This document shows positions 1-8,971 of a stretch of 64,000 nucleotides of DNA, one piece after another. The DNA is from an uncultured bacterium. GTDB taxonomy: Bacteria > Cyanobacteriota > Vampirovibrionia > Gastranaerophilales > Gastranaerophilaceae. Every line of letters starts with the position of its first letter. Position 1 is the first letter of the stretch. The stretch spans positions 1 through 64,000 of the forward strand of contig CADAYD010000007.1 of the NCBI GenBank assembly GCA_902791985.1, in the 5' to 3' direction. The notes under the pieces are model-generated. The model was not told the DNA's origin, made no database searches, and saw only the letters and a program-made list of their open reading frames with translations. Made by a program: the position numbers and the translations under genes.

Positions 1-1
1 A

Positions 2-499
2 GTAAAAACTTTACCTCAAATAAAAATAAATCAAAATTTTGAGCAAAAGATTTCATCTAATGATAATACAATTGTGCAAAATAATACAGAAAGAAATATA
101 TCTTCTGAAGCTGCAAATTCTTTAAAATCTCAAATTTTATATTCTTTAAATTCTAATAACAATGAATTCGTAGAATATTTAAAACCTGATATGGATACAA
201 GTGCAATTATAAAAGAATTATGTGATAAAGATAAAATGGGTGATAAATCTTTCAATAAAATACAGGCATACAAAATGGCATATCTAATAACTCATTCAAA
301 AAATCCTGAATTATCAACTAAAAATTTCAATATTATTATGAATACAAAAGATATTCATAATAAACCTGAAATATATGATTTATTATTCGCTGCAAATAGA
401 GTTAATGATGGGAAACAGCAAAATATATGGGGGTTTAATGGAGGAGAATTAACTAAAGAAAATATTGCAATGGGAATGGCTATTGGTATGAATTTATAA
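2..499 (+). CDS. Hypothetical protein, 5' truncated by window edge
   Basis: The reading frame is open from the first bases of the window to the stop at 497-499. The GTG at 74 is therefore probably internal and only the last 165 or so codons are seen. The visible part is polar, rich in Asn, Lys and Ile, with no signal peptide or membrane segment. It ends in a small Gly/Met-rich tail (NIAMGMAIGMNL). I do not recognise a family. The transposase remnant just downstream suggests it sits at the edge of a rearranged segment. Confidence 0.6.
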   Translation, partial: VKTLPQIKINQNFEQKISSNDNTIVQNNTERNISSEAANSLKSQILYSLNSNNNEFVEYLKPDMDTSAIIKELCDKDKMGDKSFNKIQAYKMAYLITHSKNPELSTKNFNIIMNTKDIHNKPEIYDLLFAANRVNDGKQQNIWGFNGGELTKENIAMGMAIGMNL

Positions 500-567
500 T
501 GAATATTTTTCGGGATATATAAAAAACGCACTTTTGTGTAATCTTAAATATAAGATTATGAAATAAT

Positions 568-700
568 TTAGGTAATTATATATTTTCTTTTAAGGTTTTC
601 CAAAAGCGTTCTATTTTTACCATTTATTTGTGGTCTATAAGGTTTTGTATAAATATGTTTCATTTCCATTTCCGTTAATAATCTTTTCCTTTTTTGTTTA
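568..700 (-). pseudogene. Remnant of a DDE (rve-type) transposase C-terminal part
   Basis: Read on the minus strand, this stretch encodes a fragment containing HIYTKPYRPQINGKNRTLLE and ends at a stop at 568-570. It matches the hallmark of integrase-core transposases (IS3/IS481-like), which usually read 'RPYRPQTNGKVER...RTL' around the last catalytic Glu. One codon appears lost and the Glu of the usual 'VER' is missing. No start, upstream catalytic domain or terminal inverted repeats are visible, so this is a dead scrap of an insertion sequence. Confidence 0.55.
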
Positions 701-753
701 TTGCAACAGATCTTTTTTTATGGCAATATAATATTTGTCGAAGGGAGTGTGTT

Positions 754-3591
754 ATGGGTGAATCTAAAACCTTAATTTTAATTGACGGTCATGCGTTGGC
801 GTTTCGTGAATATTATGCACTCGAACGTACAGGAATGAAAACCAGTAGCGGAACTCCAACTTGGGCTGTTTATGGTTTTTTTAAGGCAATTTTTGATTTA
901 CTTAAAAATAAAGATCTTAATGCTGATTCAATAGGAGTCGCATTTGATGTTTCTCATCAGACATTCAGAACTGAATCTTATGAAGATTATAAAGCGAACA
1001 GGGTTGCTATGCCTGACGAGATGCAAATTCAAATGGAGTTGATTTATGAAGGCTTGAAGGCTTTTTCCATCCCGATTTATACAAAGGAAGGTTTTGAAGC
1101 AGATGATGTAATCGGTACAATTTCAAAACGTGCGTGTGAACTTGGGCATAAGGTTTTGATTTTAACCGGTGATCAGGATTCTTTTCAGCTTGTTGATAAG
1201 GATGGGTGCGTAAAGGTTATTATTCCGACAAAAGGAGAATTAAAGGAGTATAATTGGGATGCGGTACATGAGAAACTCGGAGTTTATCCCAATCAAGTCA
1301 TTGATTATAAAGCGTTAAGAGGGGATACGTCCGATAATATACCAGGAATTAAGGGTATTGGTGAAAAAACTGCTGTAAAGCTCCTTGAGCAATTTGGAAC
1401 CGTTGACAATGTGCTTGCCCACGCAGATGAAATTGATGGTAATTCTCTTCGTGAAAAGATTAAAAACGGCGTTGAAGATGCAAAACTTAGTAAATATCTT
1501 GCTACTATTGTTCGTGATGTAGATATTGATTTTGATTTCGGCAAGACTAATATTGAACTTCCTGATATAGCTGCTGTTACAGAGTTTTTAAGGAGTATGC
1601 AATTTTATAGTTTCTTAAAAAATATTGAATCAATACTTAAAACGTTTAATAAAAATACAGATAAAGTGGTTGAGCACGATTCCGTATCGACGGAGTTTCA
1701 GGGTGTTGGAGAAAATGGTCAACTCGGTCTATTTGCACAGGCAGTCACAACTGAAGTCAATAAGGCAGAACTAAATTACAACTGCAAATTCATAACAGAC
1801 AGTCAGGATTTTGAAGTTATGATTGAGAATTTGAAAAATCAATCACTTATTTCCATTCGCTCTTATGCGGATATAGATAATTCTGTCAATTATAAGCTAT
1901 ATGGAATATCTGTCGGAATTAATCCCAATTTTAAATATGATAACGGAATAAAAATTGTCAGCGGTAATGGGCAAACGACCTGTTACTATATTCCGCTTGG
2001 TCATAATATTGAAGGGCAATTGTCCGGTAATGAGGTACTCGCCGATTTAAAATCCGTTCTTGAATCTGAAAATATCAAAAAAATTCTTCACGATACCAAA
2101 AAGGAACTTAATGTTTTGGGTTCAATAAAGGGTGTGGTTTTTGACACTATGCTTTCAAGTTATATTAAAGATTCAAGTGCTTCAAATGAATTTGATATTC
2201 AATGTATGGAAAGAATTAACCATATTTTGACAACTATGGTGACTGATACTAAAAAAGCAAAATTTAGTGATTTTGATATTGAAAGTGTAAAAAATCATAC
2301 CTCAGACTCCACAGTCAGTCTGTTTAATCTCACAAAATATTGGCTTGGAAAACTTGATGAAAGAGAATTAAAAATTCTCAATGATGTAGAAATTCCACTC
2401 AGTTATGTGCTATCTGATATGGAAAAAACAGGTGTAAGCGTAGATAGAGCATATTTAAGAGAACTTACTGGCGAATTTGATTCTAAAATAACAAATTTGG
2501 AAGGGAAGATTTATGAGCTTGCCGGAGAACCTTTCAATATAAATTCTCCAAAGCAGGTCGGAGAGATTTTATTTGATAAATTGGAATTAAAGTCTAAGAA
2601 ACGCGGTAAATCCAAAAATTCAACAAGTGCTGATGTTTTGAATTCTCTGGCACAAGAACACGAAATTGCACGTTTAATTTTAGAATATAGAAAATATTCT
2701 AAGTTAAAATCAACCTATACAGAAGCGTTGCCTGCATTGATTGATTCAAAAGATAATCGTATTCACACGACGTTTAATCAGACGGTTACAACGACCGGTC
2801 GATTATCCTCGTCTAATCCGAATCTTCAAAATATTCCTATAAGGACTCCGGAAGGGAACAAAATCAGACAAGCTTTTGTGCCTAGTGATAAGCAAAATTA
2901 TCTTATAATGTCTGCTGATTATTCGCAGATTGAATTAAGGCTTTTGGCACATGTTTCAGGAGATGAAAATCTTATAAATGCATTTAAATCCGGTGTTGAT
3001 GTTCATACTCTCACTGCTTCAAAGGTTTTTGAGGTTCCTATAGATGAAGTTACAAAAGAAATGCGCTACAAATCAAAAGCGGTTAATTTTGGAATTGTGT
3101 ACGGGCAGAGTAAGTATGGGCTTGCAAAGGCCCTAAAAATCAGTGCGGATGAGGCTGAAAGTTTTATAAATAGATATTTTGAAACTTATCCCAAGATTAA
3201 ACTCTATATGCAGGCAATGGTCGAACTTGTCGAAAAACAGGAGTATGTTGAAACTATATTTGGTCGCAAACGCTTTCTTGCAAACGAAATAAACAGTCCC
3301 AACGGGATGATAAGAGAATTTGCTAAACGTGCGGCAATAAATCATCCTATGCAAGGTTCGGCATCAGACTTAATAAAGCTTGCAATGATTGATTTTTATA
3401 AAAAATTAAAGGATAATAATTTAAAATCAAAACTCATTTTACAAGTGCATGATGAACTTGTAATTGAGGTCGAAAAATCTGAACTTGAAACGGTTAAAAA
3501 ACTTGTGCTTGAATCAATGGAATTGAATCAGCCGCTTAGAGTTCCGTTGTTGGTTGATGTAAATACAGGAGAAACATGGCAAGAATCGTAA
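754..3591 (+). CDS. polA: DNA polymerase I
   Basis: This is a family A DNA polymerase for gap filling and Okazaki fragment processing. Residues 1-300 form the 5'-3' exonuclease (FEN) domain. Residues about 345-540 are a 3'-5' exonuclease-like domain. The polymerase domain runs from about 560 to 945, with motif A DYSQIELR near residue 721, the O-helix RYKSKAVNFGIVYG, and motif C HDELV near residue 900. The exonuclease-like domain has lost its usual acidic residues (ISIRSY replaces the D-x-E motif; DTKKEL replaces the region of D424), so proofreading is probably absent. The ATG at 754 follows GAAGGGAG; an upstream in-frame start at 694 would run into the transposase remnant. Length is 945 residues, normal for the family. 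Confidence 0.97.
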   Translation: MGESKTLILIDGHALAFREYYALERTGMKTSSGTPTWAVYGFFKAIFDLLKNKDLNADSIGVAFDVSHQTFRTESYEDYKANRVAMPDEMQIQMELIYEGLKAFSIPIYTKEGFEADDVIGTISKRACELGHKVLILTGDQDSFQLVDKDGCVKVIIPTKGELKEYNWDAVHEKLGVYPNQVIDYKALRGDTSDNIPGIKGIGEKTAVKLLEQFGTVDNVLAHADEIDGNSLREKIKNGVEDAKLSKYLATIVRDVDIDFDFGKTNIELPDIAAVTEFLRSMQFYSFLKNIESILKTFNKNTDKVVEHDSVSTEFQGVGENGQLGLFAQAVTTEVNKAELNYNCKFITDSQDFEVMIENLKNQSLISIRSYADIDNSVNYKLYGISVGINPNFKYDNGIKIVSGNGQTTCYYIPLGHNIEGQLSGNEVLADLKSVLESENIKKILHDTKKELNVLGSIKGVVFDTMLSSYIKDSSASNEFDIQCMERINHILTTMVTDTKKAKFSDFDIESVKNHTSDSTVSLFNLTKYWLGKLDERELKILNDVEIPLSYVLSDMEKTGVSVDRAYLRELTGEFDSKITNLEGKIYELAGEPFNINSPKQVGEILFDKLELKSKKRGKSKNSTSADVLNSLAQEHEIARLILEYRKYSKLKSTYTEALPALIDSKDNRIHTTFNQTVTTTGRLSSSNPNLQNIPIRTPEGNKIRQAFVPSDKQNYLIMSADYSQIELRLLAHVSGDENLINAFKSGVDVHTLTASKVFEVPIDEVTKEMRYKSKAVNFGIVYGQSKYGLAKALKISADEAESFINRYFETYPKIKLYMQAMVELVEKQEYVETIFGRKRFLANEINSPNGMIREFAKRAAINHPMQGSASDLIKLAMIDFYKKLKDNNLKSKLILQVHDELVIEVEKSELETVKKLVLESMELNQPLRVPLLVDVNTGETWQES

Positions 3592-3983
3592 TTTTACTTT
3601 TAGCAATATTTTTATTCTTTGCAGTGCCAGTGAATTCGCAAGATTTAGTTGATTTGAGTGCACTCACGACTACGCAGAATGTTAAATATCAGGATTGTAT
3701 TAAGGTTTTCAATGTCGATAATGTCAGTTTGTTGCATTTAACTATTGCATCAATAAATGCAAACAGATTCAGAATTGATGAAATCCAATCGCGAAGCGGT
3801 TACGTCCTTTTTACTGCAGCAGGTAAACAGTTTTTGGCTTCTATTTCTAATGTAAATACTAATCAAGGGATGTTAAAAATTACTCCTGTTGATGATAATT
3901 ATTACTTTCAGCCGGGAATTGTTACGAATATTTTTAAATATATCGAGCTAAATTTGAAAACAAAGTTAGAAACGATTAACTAA
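3576..3983 (+). CDS. Small exported protein of unknown function
   Basis: This 135-residue protein starts with a clear signal peptide (MARIVILLLAIFLFFAVPVNS) and is predicted to act outside the cytoplasmic membrane. Its start codon lies inside the end of polA (16-nt overlap), with GGAG just upstream, so it is likely translationally coupled to polA. The mature part is a compact, beta-rich domain with no Cys pair apart from one Cys near residue 41. I do not recognise the family. Confidence 0.7.
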   Translation: MARIVILLLAIFLFFAVPVNSQDLVDLSALTTTQNVKYQDCIKVFNVDNVSLLHLTIASINANRFRIDEIQSRSGYVLFTAAGKQFLASISNVNTNQGMLKITPVDDNYYFQPGIVTNIFKYIELNLKTKLETIN

Positions 3984-4007
3984 ATTGTTACAATTGTAAA
4001 TCTGAAT

Positions 4008-4088
4008 CTATAATGCCGAAAACCCTGCATTATCAAAACTTGGAACTCCCATATCCTGAAAGTAGAAGTATTCTAATGGATTATTCAC
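4008..4088 (-). CDS. Possible 26-codon ORF directly after tatD
   Basis: Just past the tatD stop, in the same frame, two consecutive stop codons (TAG TGA) are followed by ATT and then GTG, opening a 26-codon frame that ends at 4008. It reads like real protein (NPLEYFYFQDMGVPSFDNAG). No ribosome binding site is seen. It could be a chance frame, a small protein, or the fossil of a longer tatD C-terminus. Confidence 0.2.
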   Translation of the reverse strand: MNNPLEYFYFQDMGVPSFDNAGFSAL

Positions 4089-4094
4089 AATTCA

Positions 4095-4871
4095 CTAATT
4101 ACTATTAATCTGCGGAAAGATTGTTTTTGCGTTTTGTGTTGTTGTGTTTGCAACTTCTTCAAACGTTATTCCCCGCAAAGATGCAATTTCCTGCGCAACG
4201 TATTTCACATAACTCGGTTGATTTTCTTTTCCTCTAAAAGGAACAGGGGTCAAATACGGATCGTCTGTTTCAAGCAGCAAAAATTCAAGCGGTATATTCT
4301 GCGCAACCTCTTTGACCTTAACCGCATTTTTAAAGGTTACAACCCCGCCCAGAGAAATATAAATCCCTTGCTTTATACATTCTTTTGCAAATTCTAAACT
4401 ACCTGAAAAACAGTGCATTATAACTTTTGAATTTTTATTGTATTCTTTTAGAATATTAAGCGTGTCAAAATATGCCTCTCTACAATGAACGTTAATCGGA
4501 AGGTTCATTTGGTTTGCAAAATCAATCTGTTTTATAAAAATTTCTTTTTGTAAATCAATAAAACTTTTGTCCCAATAATAATCAAGCCCAACTTCGCCGA
4601 TTCCTATAATTCGATTATTGTTCTTTATTATTAATTCCATATCAAGAAGTGTTTTGTCATTAAAACATTTTGCTTCTTCCGGGAAAACTCCGACATATCC
4701 GTAAATTTGAGAGTATTTTTTTACCAGTTCATCGACTTCAAATATGCTTTTATTGTCGTAAGACGGAACAATTATTGTAATATTTTCATCTTCGCAATTT
4801 TTGAGCGCTTCATCTACAGTGCGTTCTTTTAGCATATTTATGTGAGAATGAGTGTTTATAATCCTATACAT
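4095..4871 (-). CDS. tatD: TatD family metal-dependent hydrolase (DNase)
   Basis: This is an amidohydrolase-fold metal-dependent deoxyribonuclease of 258 residues, the usual length. Metal ligands are visible in order: the N-terminal HSH, the Glu in GEVGLDYYW, His in NVHCREA, His in MHCFSGS, and Asp in LLETDDPYL. The ATG at 4871 lies 6 nt after a perfect TATAAT (4883 to 4878, minus) with no Shine-Dalgarno, so the mRNA is probably leaderless. It is divergent from gatD. Confidence 0.95.
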   Translation of the reverse strand: MYRIINTHSHINMLKERTVDEALKNCEDENITIIVPSYDNKSIFEVDELVKKYSQIYGYVGVFPEEAKCFNDKTLLDMELIIKNNNRIIGIGEVGLDYYWDKSFIDLQKEIFIKQIDFANQMNLPINVHCREAYFDTLNILKEYNKNSKVIMHCFSGSLEFAKECIKQGIYISLGGVVTFKNAVKVKEVAQNIPLEFLLLETDDPYLTPVPFRGKENQPSYVKYVAQEIASLRGITFEEVANTTTQNAKTIFPQINSN

Positions 4872-4877
4872 AATTAA

Positions 4878-4911
4878 ATTATATCATGTTCTTTATGTTT
4901 TGTTGTATAAT
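4878..4911. promoter_or_regulatory. Divergent overlapping -10 boxes of tatD and gatD (leaderless starts)
   Basis: Two perfect TATAAT hexamers face outwards, one on the minus strand at 4883-4878 and one on the plus strand at 4906-4911. Each is followed by exactly 6 nt and then the start codon, of tatD (4871) and gatD (4918) respectively. Transcription would begin at or next to the A of each ATG. No Shine-Dalgarno can fit. The -35 regions are weak and overlap the opposing promoter, so the two may compete for polymerase. Confidence 0.6.
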
Positions 4912-4917
4912 TTCACT

Positions 4918-5649
4918 ATGAGAGAAGATTTAAAAATATCTATTGCACATTTGTATCCTAAACTATTGAATTTATACGGAGATTTAGGCAACATTATTGC
5001 CCTAAAAAAACGCTGTGAGTGGCGTGGTATAGAGGTTGATTTTGAAGAAATAAATATTGGGGATAAAATAGGTGCACATGATTTATATTTTATAGGCGGA
5101 GGACAGGATAAGCAACAGGAAGAAGTTGTTGAAGAACTATATTCACACAAGTCAAATTTGCTATCCCAAAGAGATGACGGGGCTGTATTTTTAGGAATTT
5201 GCGGCGGATATCAGTTATTTGGGCATTATTACCAACCGCACGGGAAAGACAAGTTGCAAGGGCTTTCGTTGATGGATGCTTATACTGTTGCAGGAAGTAA
5301 AAGATTTATCGGAAATGTTACGATTGAAACCAATTTTTTAGAGCCAAAAACACTTGTTGGTTTTGAAAATCACAGCGGATTAACTTATCTTGAAGGGGAA
5401 TCAATGCCGCTTGGTAAAATTATTATAGGTAACGGGAATAATGGCAAAGATGGTTTAGAAGGCGGATATTATAAAAATGTATTCGGAACATATCTTCATG
5501 GGTCACTTTTGCCTAAAAATCCTCATTTTGCAGATTATTTAATTTCGTTGGCACTTGAAAAACGCTATGGTGAAAAAATAGAACTGCCGCAGCTGGATGA
5601 TAAATTTGAGCGGGATGCCCATAGTTCTGCTGTGGGTAAAAACTATTAA
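4918..5649 (+). CDS. gatD: Lipid II isoglutaminyl synthase glutaminase subunit-like (GatD family)
   Basis: This CobB/CobQ-like class I glutamine amidotransferase has 243 residues. In known systems GatD works with the Mur-ligase-like MurT to amidate the D-Glu of lipid II. The nucleophile Cys is in FLGICGGYQLFG and the catalytic His in GTYLHGSLL. The N-terminal HLYPKLLNLYGDLGNI and the GFENHSGLTYL segment are typical of GatD. The ATG at 4918 is chosen because the family begins just before 'LKISIAHLYP'; longer starts add an unrelated hydrophobic stretch. No murT is in the window. The stop abuts the stop of the convergent carrier gene. Confidence 0.85.
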   Translation: MREDLKISIAHLYPKLLNLYGDLGNIIALKKRCEWRGIEVDFEEINIGDKIGAHDLYFIGGGQDKQQEEVVEELYSHKSNLLSQRDDGAVFLGICGGYQLFGHYYQPHGKDKLQGLSLMDAYTVAGSKRFIGNVTIETNFLEPKTLVGFENHSGLTYLEGESMPLGKIIIGNGNNGKDGLEGGYYKNVFGTYLHGSLLPKNPHFADYLISLALEKRYGEKIELPQLDDKFERDAHSSAVGKNY

Positions 5650-6981
5650 TTAGTGCAAAAATCTGAAATATAGATATGCAGAACTTAAAGTTAAAGAAAT
5701 AAATGTAACTAATGCCCCATATTTCATAAATCTCAAAAACGGAATTTTATATCCTTTTGAGGCTGCCGTTTCGCTAACTAAAACATTTGCAGCCGCACCT
5801 ATCAAAGTAAGGTTTCCTCCAAGACAAGCACCTAAAGATAGTGCCCACCAAAGTGCGTGCGTATGACCGGTAATTGAGTTTGGGTTTGCAGGATTAATAA
5901 GCTCTTCAATGAGCGGGGCCATAGTTGCAGTATAAGGTATGTTGTCAATGATTCCGGACAATAACCCTGATGCCCACAAAATTATATATGTTGCTGCATT
6001 TAAACTTCCATGAGTTAGTGTCATCATCCCGTCTGCAAGAAATTTTATTCCTCCGTTAGCTTCAAATCCGCCGATAATTATGAATAAACCGACAAAGAAA
6101 AATATTGTCAGCCACTCAACATCCCGATAGATTTCTTTTGGTTTTTCAAATAGCAGTAAAAAAGATGCACCCGAAACTGCGAATACAAATGCAGGAATGT
6201 GAGTCATATCGTGTGTTATAAACCCTAAAATTACAAGTAAAATTGTAGCAACCGAGCGTATCATAAGGTTCTTATCACTAATAGTTTTTGAGTTATCTAT
6301 TGTTGCTATTCTGTGCATAGTTTCAGGTGTTGCTTTCAAGCCTTTTCTGAATATCCAAATTAAAATGCTTACGGAAATTAGAAATATTATTGTAACTATC
6401 GGAGTAAGTTCTTTTATAAAATCCATAAAACTTAGCCCTGCCCTTGTTCCTATGATGATATTTGGAGGATCTCCTATTAGTGTGGCTGTTCCTCCGATGT
6501 TTGATGCTAAAACCTCCGTTATTAAAAAAGGCACAGGGTCAGTGTCAAATTCTTTTGCAATTACAAACGTTATAGGCATCATAAGTACAACTGTTGTTAC
6601 GTTATCTAAAAATGCTGAAGCAATAGCCGTAAAAGCTGCAAGAGAGAATAAAACCGTCTTAGGATGACCTTTGGTCAGGTGTAAAAGTTCAAGCGCCAGC
6701 CATTTAAACACTCCGCTTCGGCTTGAAATATGTACAATTATCATCATTCCTATCAGTAATAATATTACTTGAAAGTCTATATGTGCAAAAACTCCTTTTA
6801 CAAGAGTTTTTGTTGTATAGTCAAAATGTGTTTCAAACGGAATTAACCCAAGCAACATCGTTAATGCGGCTCCTGCCAGAGCAACAACCGATTTTTGAAT
6901 TTTTTCGCTTGCAATAAATATATATGCAACCAGCAATATTAATCCTGATATTACCATCCCATGTGCCTGAATAAATTCCAT
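5650..6981 (-). CDS. ArsB/NhaD-type ion transporter (IT superfamily permease)
   Basis: This polytopic inner-membrane protein of 443 residues has about 11-12 hydrophobic segments. It shows the internal repeat typical of the ArsB/P-protein/NhaD superfamily, with conserved loops FLDNVTTVVLMMP and SNIGGTATLIGDPPNI in the first half and IDNIPYTATMAPL and GGNLTLIGAAANV in the second. Family members carry out arsenite export or Na+/H+ antiport; the substrate cannot be read from sequence. The start has a good AGAAGGAT ribosome site. No arsenic genes are nearby. It converges on gatD with no intervening base. Confidence 0.85.
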   Translation of the reverse strand: MEFIQAHGMVISGLILLVAYIFIASEKIQKSVVALAGAALTMLLGLIPFETHFDYTTKTLVKGVFAHIDFQVILLLIGMMIIVHISSRSGVFKWLALELLHLTKGHPKTVLFSLAAFTAIASAFLDNVTTVVLMMPITFVIAKEFDTDPVPFLITEVLASNIGGTATLIGDPPNIIIGTRAGLSFMDFIKELTPIVTIIFLISVSILIWIFRKGLKATPETMHRIATIDNSKTISDKNLMIRSVATILLVILGFITHDMTHIPAFVFAVSGASFLLLFEKPKEIYRDVEWLTIFFFVGLFIIIGGFEANGGIKFLADGMMTLTHGSLNAATYIILWASGLLSGIIDNIPYTATMAPLIEELINPANPNSITGHTHALWWALSLGACLGGNLTLIGAAANVLVSETAASKGYKIPFLRFMKYGALVTFISLTLSSAYLYFRFLH

Positions 6982-7041
6982 GTTATCCTTCTCTCTTGTA
7001 ATAAATGTATATTAAACATGTTTATTCTATCACAAAAAGAA

Positions 7042-7680
7042 TTATTTTTGTTTTAAAAATTCAATCTCAGTTTTCAGGTTATCAATTTCTGCTTTAACAG
7101 GGTCAGGTATTTTATTATGCATTAAGTTGCCGTCTTCATCAACTGTTGCTCTTTGAACTATTCTCCCAGGTATCCCGACAACTGTTGAATGAGAGGGTAC
7201 ATCTTCGATTACAACCGAGCCTGCGCCGATTCGCACATGGTCAGCAATAATAATATCTCCTAAAACTTTTGCTCCTGCACCGATAATAACGTTGTTGCCG
7301 ATAGTTGGGTGACGCTTCCCGTGGTCGTTGCCCGTACCGCCCAATGTTACCTGCTGATACAGCAAAACATCATCACCGATAATAGTAGTTTCTCCTATTA
7401 CAACCCCTTCGCCGTGGTCGATAAAAAATCTTCTGCCAATTTGTGCAGCAGGGTGAATTTCAATGCCTGTAATTATTCTCGTAAGATATGAAATCATTCT
7501 TGCAAGGAGTTTTAAACCCCATTTGTGAAACTTATGCGCAAGCCGGTATGCAATAATCGCGTGCAACCCCGGATAACAAAGTATAACTTCGGCAAGATTG
7601 CGTGCAGCAGGGTCATTGTCATAAATAACCTGAATATCTTCTTTAACCTTTGAAATTCCACGTTTTATAGAGCTAAACAT
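7042..7680 (-). CDS. cysE: Serine O-acetyltransferase
   Basis: This enzyme makes O-acetyl-L-serine from serine and acetyl-CoA, the first step of cysteine synthesis. It has 212 residues, the short EpsC-like form. An N-terminal helical part ([19 protein letters not shown]) precedes a left-handed beta helix of hexapeptide repeats. The catalytic segment is [14 protein letters not shown], with [14 protein letters not shown] contributing the acetyl-CoA site. Its ATG overlaps the last base of the tyrS stop (TAATG), so translation is coupled to tyrS. Confidence 0.95.
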   Translation of the reverse strand: MFSSIKRGISKVKEDIQVIYDNDPAARNLAEVILCYPGLHAIIAYRLAHKFHKWGLKLLARMISYLTRIITGIEIHPAAQIGRRFFIDHGEGVVIGETTIIGDDVLLYQQVTLGGTGNDHGKRHPTIGNNVIIGAGAKVLGDIIIADHVRIGAGSVVIEDVPSHSTVVGIPGRIVQRATVDEDGNLMHNKIPDPVKAEIDNLKTEIEFLKQK

Positions 7681-8906
7681 TAGTGTACCAATTTAGCGAA
7701 TTTTCGCTTCCCTGCTTGTAATACTACACTTTCGTCAAAATTTAGGCTATAAGCCATATCGGCAATTTTCTCTCCGTCAATTTTGACACCTCCGCCTTGA
7801 ACCAAGCGCTTTGCTTCTCCTTTGCTTGAGCAGAACCCGAGTTCAACGATTAAATCCAAAATTCCTTTGCCGTTTTCGATTTTTACTTCTTGAATATCTT
7901 CAGGAATACCTTTATTTGAAACAACATTGATAAAATCTTCCTGTGCTTTATCTGCTCCTTCTTTACCGTGGTATTCTTCGGTTATGGTGTGCGCAAGTTG
8001 CATTTTGAGATTTCGCGGATTGATTGAACCGTCAGAAATTTCTCTGTCGTAGCGTTCCAAATCTTCTTTAGAGGTGTCAGTCAGTAAGCTAAAGTAGCGT
8101 GTAATCATATTGTCAGGGATACTCATTAATTTACCAAACATGTCTTTTGCACTGTCAGTTAAGGATATGCAGTGCTCGGGGTAAGTTTTAGACATCTTAA
8201 TCACACCGTCAGTACCTTCCAAAAGCGGCAAAAGTACAACAAGTTGAGGGTATTTTTTGCCATAAGCAGTCTGAATATCTCTGCCTAAGAGAGTATTAAA
8301 TCTTTGATCTGTTCCGCCTAACTCTATATCCGCATCAATTGCAACAGAATCATATGCTTGCATCAGCGGGTAATAAAATTCAACAATCGAAATTGGCTTG
8401 CCTTCTGCGTAGCGTTTTGCAAAATCGTCACGAGTCATCATTTGTGCAACCGTAACTTTTCCTGCTAATGCAAGTAATTCTGTAAAACTCATAGGATGAA
8501 GCCAATCTGCATTATTTACAACTTCAGCCTTAGACACGTCAAGAACTTTTGCCATCTGCTCGAAATAGGTTTTTGCATTTTCTTCAACTTGCTCTTTAGT
8601 AAGTGCCGGGCGAGTTTCAGATTTGCCGGAAGGGTCCCCTATCATGGCTGTCGCTCCTCCTACCAAAAGCACAATTTTATGTCCTAAAGATTGAAATTCT
8701 TTGAGTTTTCTCATTACAACGGTATGTCCTAGATGTAAATCGGGTCGAGTGGGATCCATTCCGAGTTTTACTCTAAGAGGAGTATTGGTATCGCTTGCGT
8801 GTTGAAGTTTTGCCGCAAGTTCTTCGACTCCTCCGGGCAATACTTCTGCATTTCTTGCTATATACATAGCCTGATCTATAAATTCTTGTCTGATTTCTGT
8901 TGTCAT
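7680..8906 (-). CDS. tyrS: Tyrosyl-tRNA synthetase
   Basis: This class I aminoacyl-tRNA synthetase charges tRNA-Tyr. It has 408 residues with the HIGH motif as HLGH, the KMSKS loop as KMSKT, tyrosine-pocket segments around LGGTDQRFN, and a C-terminal S4 RNA-binding domain ([19 protein letters not shown]). It looks like the TyrRZ (type 2) subfamily. The start at 8906 is chosen over an upstream frame start at 8954 because AGGAG lies 7 nt before it. It forms an operon with cysE. Confidence 0.97.
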   Translation of the reverse strand: MTTEIRQEFIDQAMYIARNAEVLPGGVEELAAKLQHASDTNTPLRVKLGMDPTRPDLHLGHTVVMRKLKEFQSLGHKIVLLVGGATAMIGDPSGKSETRPALTKEQVEENAKTYFEQMAKVLDVSKAEVVNNADWLHPMSFTELLALAGKVTVAQMMTRDDFAKRYAEGKPISIVEFYYPLMQAYDSVAIDADIELGGTDQRFNTLLGRDIQTAYGKKYPQLVVLLPLLEGTDGVIKMSKTYPEHCISLTDSAKDMFGKLMSIPDNMITRYFSLLTDTSKEDLERYDREISDGSINPRNLKMQLAHTITEEYHGKEGADKAQEDFINVVSNKGIPEDIQEVKIENGKGILDLIVELGFCSSKGEAKRLVQGGGVKIDGEKIADMAYSLNFDESVVLQAGKRKFAKLVH

Positions 8907-8971
8907 TAATTTCTCCTGTTTGTGGGTAGGATAAAGTCTATCCTGATTGTGCATATTTTAAATTATTTATT

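Noticed and set aside
694-753. Extended N-terminus for polA
   Set aside because: The extra 20 residues do not match the family, overlap a transposase remnant, and a good ribosome site stands before ATG 754.
6365-6667. 100-codon frame opposite the ArsB/NhaD-type gene
   Set aside because: It is antisense to conserved transporter loops and has no ribosome site.
7013-7024. Palindrome TAAACATGTTTA between the transporter gene and cysE as an operator
   Set aside because: Twelve AT-rich base pairs can easily arise by chance, and no promoter elements are clearly linked to it.
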